A DNA stretch of 36,505 bases from Fontibacillus panacisegetis. Lineage in GTDB: Bacteria; Bacillota; Bacilli; Paenibacillales; Paenibacillaceae. Under the pieces are notes generated by a model. That model searched no databases, was not told the DNA's origin, and saw only the letters and a list, made by a program, of their open reading frames with translations. Location: positions 1 to 36,505 of the forward strand of contig NZ_FNBG01000040.1 of NCBI RefSeq assembly GCF_900102215.1, given 5' to 3'. The position numbers and the translations under genes were made by a program. Below, in pieces: positions 32,935 to 36,505 of the stretch (within the stretch, counting starts at the first letter, position 1; each line of letters begins with the position of its first letter).

Positions 32935-33750
32935 TTATGATAGCCCATACCAAAATATCTGATAGTCAAAATCAGGTGTCATTCCAATTGTTTTCGCTAT
33001 TCGAATAGACCCTGTATTCTCTGGAGTACAATCCCAGTAAGGATGAATTCCTTTTTGGATACATTCTTGTAGAAATGCGCTAGCTACTGCTGTGCCATAA
33101 TTACTTTTTCTGTACCCTTCTAGGGTTTCTATATCAATAGCATGTGTTTGTTCCGCAACAAATGCCGAAAAGCATAAACTCACCGCATTGTTATTATACT
33201 CAGCAAAGTATCCAAATCCATGTTGTAAGAAAGAGTCTATAGAATCCCAAAAATGTAAAATCTTCTTTTCTAAAAAAGAGTGGTTTTCCAACCGGCCTGA
33301 TTTCAACAAATCTGCATCTATTTTCCGAATAATGTTATCCCTATCCTGAAAACCTATAGATTTCGAATTCTCCTTAAAACAGAACACATGTTGAATATCA
33401 CTCGAAATATTACGATTATAAAATATTGCTTGTATCGTTTTATCCCAAGTATCCATTTCACCACCAATCTCAACCCAATTAATATCTTGTTTCTTTAGTT
33501 TGGGTTCAATATAGGTTCTCATATACCCTTCTAGGCTTTCTAAAAATATTTTACTCTGCGTGTCTCCGACGAGCTGAAAACCTTGTTGGCCTTGGATCCA
33601 AATTAAAGCTGCCCTAGGTTCCGTTGGATGATCCGCATAGATAGTGCCCGGGTTATTCTCGTTAACTACAGCCCGAACCTCGATATTCTTACACTTATCA
33701 GTAATGTGCCGTATCCTGTAAAAGTCTTGTTTATTAAGTTCTGTTATCAC
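32935..33750 (-). CDS. GNAT acetyltransferase (larger, PF12746-type)
   Basis: A 271-residue protein starting at GTG 33750, with GGGGGGAG four bases upstream. It has an N-terminal domain of about 120 residues and a C-terminal GNAT domain, as in the GNAT family found widely in Bacillales. GNAT-type text includes FGYFAEYNNNAVSLCFSAFV (about 179-198), AIDIETLEGYRKSNYGTAVA (about 204-223), and HPYWDCTPENTGSIRIAKTI (about 236-255), followed by GM. The substrate is unknown. A GNAT remnant precedes it 63 bases upstream. Confidence 0.82.
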   Translation of the reverse strand: MITELNKQDFYRIRHITDKCKNIEVRAVVNENNPGTIYADHPTEPRAALIWIQGQQGFQLVGDTQSKIFLESLEGYMRTYIEPKLKKQDINWVEIGGEMDTWDKTIQAIFYNRNISSDIQHVFCFKENSKSIGFQDRDNIIRKIDADLLKSGRLENHSFLEKKILHFWDSIDSFLQHGFGYFAEYNNNAVSLCFSAFVAEQTHAIDIETLEGYRKSNYGTAVASAFLQECIQKGIHPYWDCTPENTGSIRIAKTIGMTPDFDYQIFWYGLS

Positions 33751-33813
33751 TTTACTCCCCCCAATCTCAAGTAATTGTCTTATTTAGTTAGCTGCAAATA
33801 GCCTTTATATATT

Positions 33814-34010
33814 TCAATTTTTATTAATCTCTAATTTCATTCTTGTAAATCTAATGCCGTTTATAGTCTTCTCATCCTCAATACAGCAGAACCCCTTACT
33901 TCTATAAAAATCCACTGAATTGGGTGAAAGAATTTACCGTGATTGTTGTTTCCTATTTCAATTATTCCAACTAAACAATCATTCATATATGCAACATAAA
34001 TCTTATGAGT
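33814..34010 (-). pseudogene. GNAT remnant, 5'-truncated and frameshifted
   Basis: Minus-strand frames give HKIYVAYMNDCLVGIIEIGN and NNHGK, the central strand region of a GNAT. A frameshift then leads to SPNSVDFYRSKGFCCIEDEK and GIRFTRMKLEINKN, a typical GNAT C-terminus with the FYRSKGF motif. The front part, including the start, is missing and the fragment begins next to the attC-like repeat at 34034-34157. It is one of three GNAT-like genes in a row here. Confidence 0.65.
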
Positions 34011-34033
34011 TTATATGAATATCCATGATATAG

Positions 34034-34157
34034 TTTTAACACAAAACGACCCAGCCTTAGATAGCTCTTATCTTATGCTGGGTCGTTTGTTGTCTATTCT
34101 TCTTCCATCATTACATCAGACAACCGAGGGGCGATAGCCATGAAGCGTGAATACGGT
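34034..34157. repeat. attC-like structured repeat E (core type 1)
   Basis: The core is the same hairpin as in the repeats at 788 and 3288 (CGACCCAGCC...GCTGGGTCG around TTAGATAGCTCTTATCTTA). A second stem, GTTGTCT with AGACAAC, and GGCGATAGCC precede the right box GTGAATAC. The left outer box is deleted: ACACAAAACG is joined to TTTTA, leaving a degenerate GTTAAAA on the minus strand. It lies 35 bases after the stop of the 2H phosphoesterase gene and before the GNAT remnant. Confidence 0.7.
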
Positions 34158-34191
34158 GATGAAACGAAGAAACCATGAGTAACTTTCAAAA

Positions 34192-34716
34192 TTATACCAG
34201 GCTGATCTTCTTTATATGATCAACCTTATTGTCCTCAAAACTCACAATATCTATTGACTCTACTCTTCCATTTATAATCTTGTTTGAGTCGTTAAATTCA
34301 TCAACCAGCTTTTTGCATTTCCATTTATCCTTAGAATTTGCCACACCGATATGAGGAACAAATTGTAACTCCAGAAATAAAGTATCTAGAAGAAAATCTG
34401 AATATAGCTTATCGTGGAGCTTAACAACATTACTATGGCCTTGATCAGGAGTTAAGAAAACATGCCAGTCATCACTAAAGGAATCCTTATTTATTACTGC
34501 GCACCGTATAGTAAAATCAAATGAAATGAAGTCTCTTGATTGTTTTTCAACTTCTTTAATGAAATCATCAATAGATTTCCCGAACGTAGGAAATACGATG
34601 GTGAAATGCGGTTCAACCACTTCATAATATTGCTCATCGTGTAATTTTCTAAATTCCTGAATCCATGTGTAATCTTCTTTTGACAACTTTGGATATGCTA
34701 AAACTAGATACGCCAT
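34192..34716 (-). CDS. 2H phosphoesterase (2'-5' RNA ligase family)
   Basis: A 174-residue member of the 2H phosphoesterase superfamily. The first motif is EPHFTIVFPT (about residues 35-44, H-x-T) and the second is QFVPHIGVAN (about 118-127, H-x-G in place of the usual H-x-T/S). The second-motif change may alter or weaken catalysis. Relatives hydrolyse cyclic phosphodiesters in RNA or nucleotides. The start ATG 34716 has AGGTGA upstream. The gene sits between attC-like repeats E and F, about 46 bases after F, so it forms a single-gene cassette unit. Confidence 0.8.
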   Translation of the reverse strand: MAYLVLAYPKLSKEDYTWIQEFRKLHDEQYYEVVEPHFTIVFPTFGKSIDDFIKEVEKQSRDFISFDFTIRCAVINKDSFSDDWHVFLTPDQGHSNVVKLHDKLYSDFLLDTLFLELQFVPHIGVANSKDKWKCKKLVDEFNDSNKIINGRVESIDIVSFEDNKVDHIKKISLV

Positions 34717-34761
34717 TGAAACTCACCTATTGTTTATATTGTTTATTCTCTTCGTTCTTTC

Positions 34762-34850
34762 GTCTAACGTTATTGTATTCACAAACCCAAGAAGCTTAAG
34801 GCGCTCAGCGCCGGGTCAAAGCCTTAGCCTCGCAGAGGTTTTTCGCCTGA
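34762..34850. repeat. attC-like half-repeat F (core type 2, right half missing)
   Basis: The left end has GTCTAAC (34762-34768, perfect RYYYAAC; GTTAGAC on the other strand) and GTTATTGTATTCACAAAC, as in the other copies. The core is type 2: CTTAAGGCGCTCAGCGCC with a GGCGC/GCGCC hairpin, then GCCTTAGCCTCGCAGAGG and TTCGCCTGATTCA. The right half is absent. The break falls inside the C-terminal codons of the disrupted secreted protein gene at 34824. Confidence 0.65.
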
Positions 34851-35710
34851 TTCACTTAAATATGAGGGGATTTCTGATATTAGTTTAAGATCTGTGCTTT
34901 CCTCAAGTGCCCTATTCCAATTATAAAAAAACAGCAAACCGGCGGCATAAGCGAAGCTCTCACCATCTCCAGTCGTGGAACCAAAAACGTTGAGCAGACC
35001 AAATTGCCCAGCGCGCGCAAACCGTTTCTTTTTGACCAGGTATTCATTAACCGCCAGCACTTTTTCATAATCCGTCATACCGGACACACTGATTTCATCG
35101 GCAATTTTCGCTGTCTCTTGCTTCAACTCCGCCACCATCTCCGCATCATAATCCTGGATCAGCTGAGCCTCGATCTGCTTCAGATCCTTTGGGCCTGTCC
35201 GACCTCCACTTTTCCCTTTTCCCTGAATACGACGGCTCTTTGGTCGAACACCAAAACATCGTAACGTTTCAGGCTATCCACAAATACTTGGGTCGGAACT
35301 TTGACGATGTCGCTGTCCAACCGCACCTCGTAAGGCATTGTGACCGACTGGCCGTTGACCTTGGCTTCTTTGCTGTGCAGAGTAAACTCAAACTTGACCT
35401 GATCTAGCACCAGCTGGACTTTCTTGGTTTTTGCATTTAAACTATAGGACCCCTGAAACCCGTCGGCGAGCGGCTTAACCGGAATCAGCAGTACATTGGT
35501 AAAAAGATCAGGCAGTTCATGATGGCTCTTCTTGCCGAGTTCAATGCTTTTGTTGTCAATCTGTATGTATTTTGAATTTAATGCCATGGCTACCCTATGC
35601 GGCATTTTCTCCGGTATTGGAGCAGCTTTCACTGCAGCCGATACGGACGCGGGCGATATGACTGCTAGTAGTAGAGCTATCACTAGCATAAATAAAGCAA
35701 GCCTTCTCAT
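34824..35710 (-). pseudogene. secreted copper-amine-oxidase-N / transglutaminase-like protein, frameshifted and truncated
   Basis: The first frame (35710-35180) starts with AAGGAG upstream and encodes a signal peptide (MRRLALFMLVIALLLAVISP, cleaved near ASVSAA). A domain like the copper amine oxidase N-terminal repeat follows (IPVKPLADGFQGSYSLNAKT, VNGQSVTMPYEVRLDSDIVK). It runs out at REKGKVEVGQAQRI. The next frame takes over without loss at PKDLKQIEAQLIQDYDAEMV, placing a frameshift at about 35185-35205. It continues into a transglutaminase-like stretch (KVLAVNEYLVKKKRF, then GDGESFAYAAGLLFFYNW) where the usual catalytic Cys position is Gly. The C-terminus reads into attC-like half-repeat F, so the 3' end is lost. 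Confidence 0.65.
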
Positions 35711-35793
35711 TCCCTAAATTCTCCTTATAATTGGTTATAAGCCCTATTATACCTGATTATTCCACAAGATTATGAATTGTTCATTTCTCAGCG

Positions 35794-35825
35794 TAAAAAA
35801 ACAACTTCCGAAATAGAAGTTGTTT
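35794..35825 (-). terminator. rho-independent terminator
   Basis: Minus-strand arms ACAACTTC and GAAGTTGT with a seven-base loop are followed by seven Ts. It lies about 70 bases after the 35895 frame and about 85 bases before the start of the secreted-protein gene, so it ends transcription arriving from the IS66 side. Confidence 0.8.
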
Positions 35826-35894
35826 CCTGTGTAAGCGGAGTATGTCTGCTGTAATACCTCCTCTAAATGCATCCAGCAATTAGATTCTCATTCT

Positions 35895-36122
35895 TTAAAT
35901 ATCTTGTCTTATACTCGTTATGTATTGAAATACATTTTCTATTCGTTTGATTGAAATGTATTCTTCTAACTTTTCTGATATGAAGTCTAGCTCTTGCAAT
36001 CGTTCATTTATACTCTGTTCATAGTTTTCCTTTATATCAAGCATCATGTCAATTTCACTTTCATACCAATCAAATCTCTCTAAGATATAAAATTCTTTAA
36101 TTGAAAGAAATATTGATAACAA
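35895..36122 (-). pseudogene. fragment of an unknown helical protein next to the IS66 element
   Basis: A 75-codon frame with a weak TTG start and no ribosome binding site. The text is coherent and coiled-coil-like in its acidic middle (IDMMLDIKENYEQSINERLQ, then ISEKLEEYISIKRIENVF). The frame is open back to about 36137, exactly where the IS66 element appears to end, so it is best read as the tail of a gene cut by the insertion. A terminator follows 70 bases downstream. The family is not recognised. Confidence 0.45.
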
Positions 36123-36154
36123 ATCTTTTATATTTCGTTACTACTTAGGTGGGA

Positions 36155-36505
36155 TCAGAATTGAAGACGCCCTTGAATGGCGAAAGTGAGGGATTTGAGA
36201 ACGGAAAGGTTCTGTTTGAGGAGAGTGGAGACGATGGAGCGAATGCGTGCAAACTGCTCTGTACCCGTCGTTGTACGAAAAGCTCCTGAAATTTTAGTTT
36301 TGACCTTGACCATCCGAATATCGCGTTCTGCCTGATTATTGTCAAACGGAATTTGGGCATCTCGAAGAAAGGCAAGGATAGCGGTTTTGTATTGCTGAAA
36401 CCGCTGCGCTAAATTCCCTGCTTTTCCTTTGGCATGTCTGCCGCGTGTACCTTTTTCCTTGGGGATAAACCCTTGTTTCCATTCTGTTTCGCCACACATC
36501 AGAAT
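36155..36505 (-). CDS. IS66-family transposase, C-terminal part (5' end outside window)
   Basis: The frame is open from the window edge to the stop at 36155; the ATG at 36499 is internal. It contains the IS66 end motif FDNNQAERDIRMVKVKTKIS, with the catalytic E in NQAERD, and then GAFRTTTGTEQFARIRSIVS and TLLKQNLSVLKSL, as in full-length TnpC transposases. The end of the element is probably near 36137, where GTTACTACTTAGGT could be its terminal repeat. Whether the complete element is intact cannot be seen. Confidence 0.88.
   Translation of the reverse strand: MLMCGETEWKQGFIPKEKGTRGRHAKGKAGNLAQRFQQYKTAILAFLRDAQIPFDNNQAERDIRMVKVKTKISGAFRTTTGTEQFARIRSIVSTLLKQNLSVLKSLTFAIQGRLQF

Overview
The window looks like an accessory region of a Bacillales chromosome, most likely Paenibacillus. 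The grounds are strong AGGAGG-type ribosome binding sites, frequent GTG/TTG starts, Gram-positive lipoprotein signals, and an operon resembling the B. subtilis ytmI-tcy-ytmO-ytnJ-hipO sulfur operon. The species call is inference. Apart from the IS remnant at the left edge, every supported gene is on the minus strand, so transcription runs from high to low coordinates.

Layout. (1) Positions 1-460 hold the tail of an IS1182-type transposase whose end cuts a cysteine synthase gene (cysK) after 37 codons. (2) About 500-4900 is an AT-rich stretch of small single genes, many broken: a gene with an in-frame TAG, a membrane-anchored protein, a twice-frameshifted 5'-nucleotidase, an HD hydrolase, a truncated GNAT, a DinB protein, a gene fragment and a cyclase-family hydrolase. 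Structured repeats of about 90-155 bp separate several of them; their ends match the core sites of integron attC sites. (3) 5214-21750 is one co-directional block with an amino-group-carrier-protein (AmCP/LysW) pathway at its heart: AmCP, LysX-type ligase, a short PLP-less DegT-like protein, a full DegT aminotransferase, LysY/ArgC-type reductase, a kinase fused to an M20 deacylase, and a split transketolase. An MFS transporter, an ATP-grasp ligase and an FMN reductase follow, and a five-gene oligopeptide ABC transporter precedes it. (4) 21901-30711 is a sulfur-scavenging cluster: LysR regulator, amino-acid ABC transporter, two luciferase-like monooxygenases, M20 deacylase, GNAT and DinB. (5) 31113-35710 is a second AT-rich stretch with a DUF4303-like protein, GNATs, a 2H phosphoesterase, a broken secreted protein and two more attC-like repeats. 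(6) An IS66-family transposase end closes the window.

How the genes may work together. The AmCP genes predict that glutamate (or a homologue) is attached to the C-terminal Glu of the carrier, phosphorylated, reduced to the semialdehyde, extended by a C2 unit by transketolase, transaminated and released. This is the logic of the Streptomyces pathway to 2,6-diamino-5,7-dihydroxyheptanoate in vazabitide A biosynthesis. The ATP-grasp enzyme could join the product to another amino acid, the MFS protein could export it, and the Opp system could take up a peptide. The sulfur cluster predicts uptake of S-modified cysteines, N-acetylation, oxidative C-S cleavage and deacetylation back to cysteine.

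The two most interesting items are the AmCP cluster in a Firmicute and the integrase-less, attC-like cassette arrays on both sides of the core.
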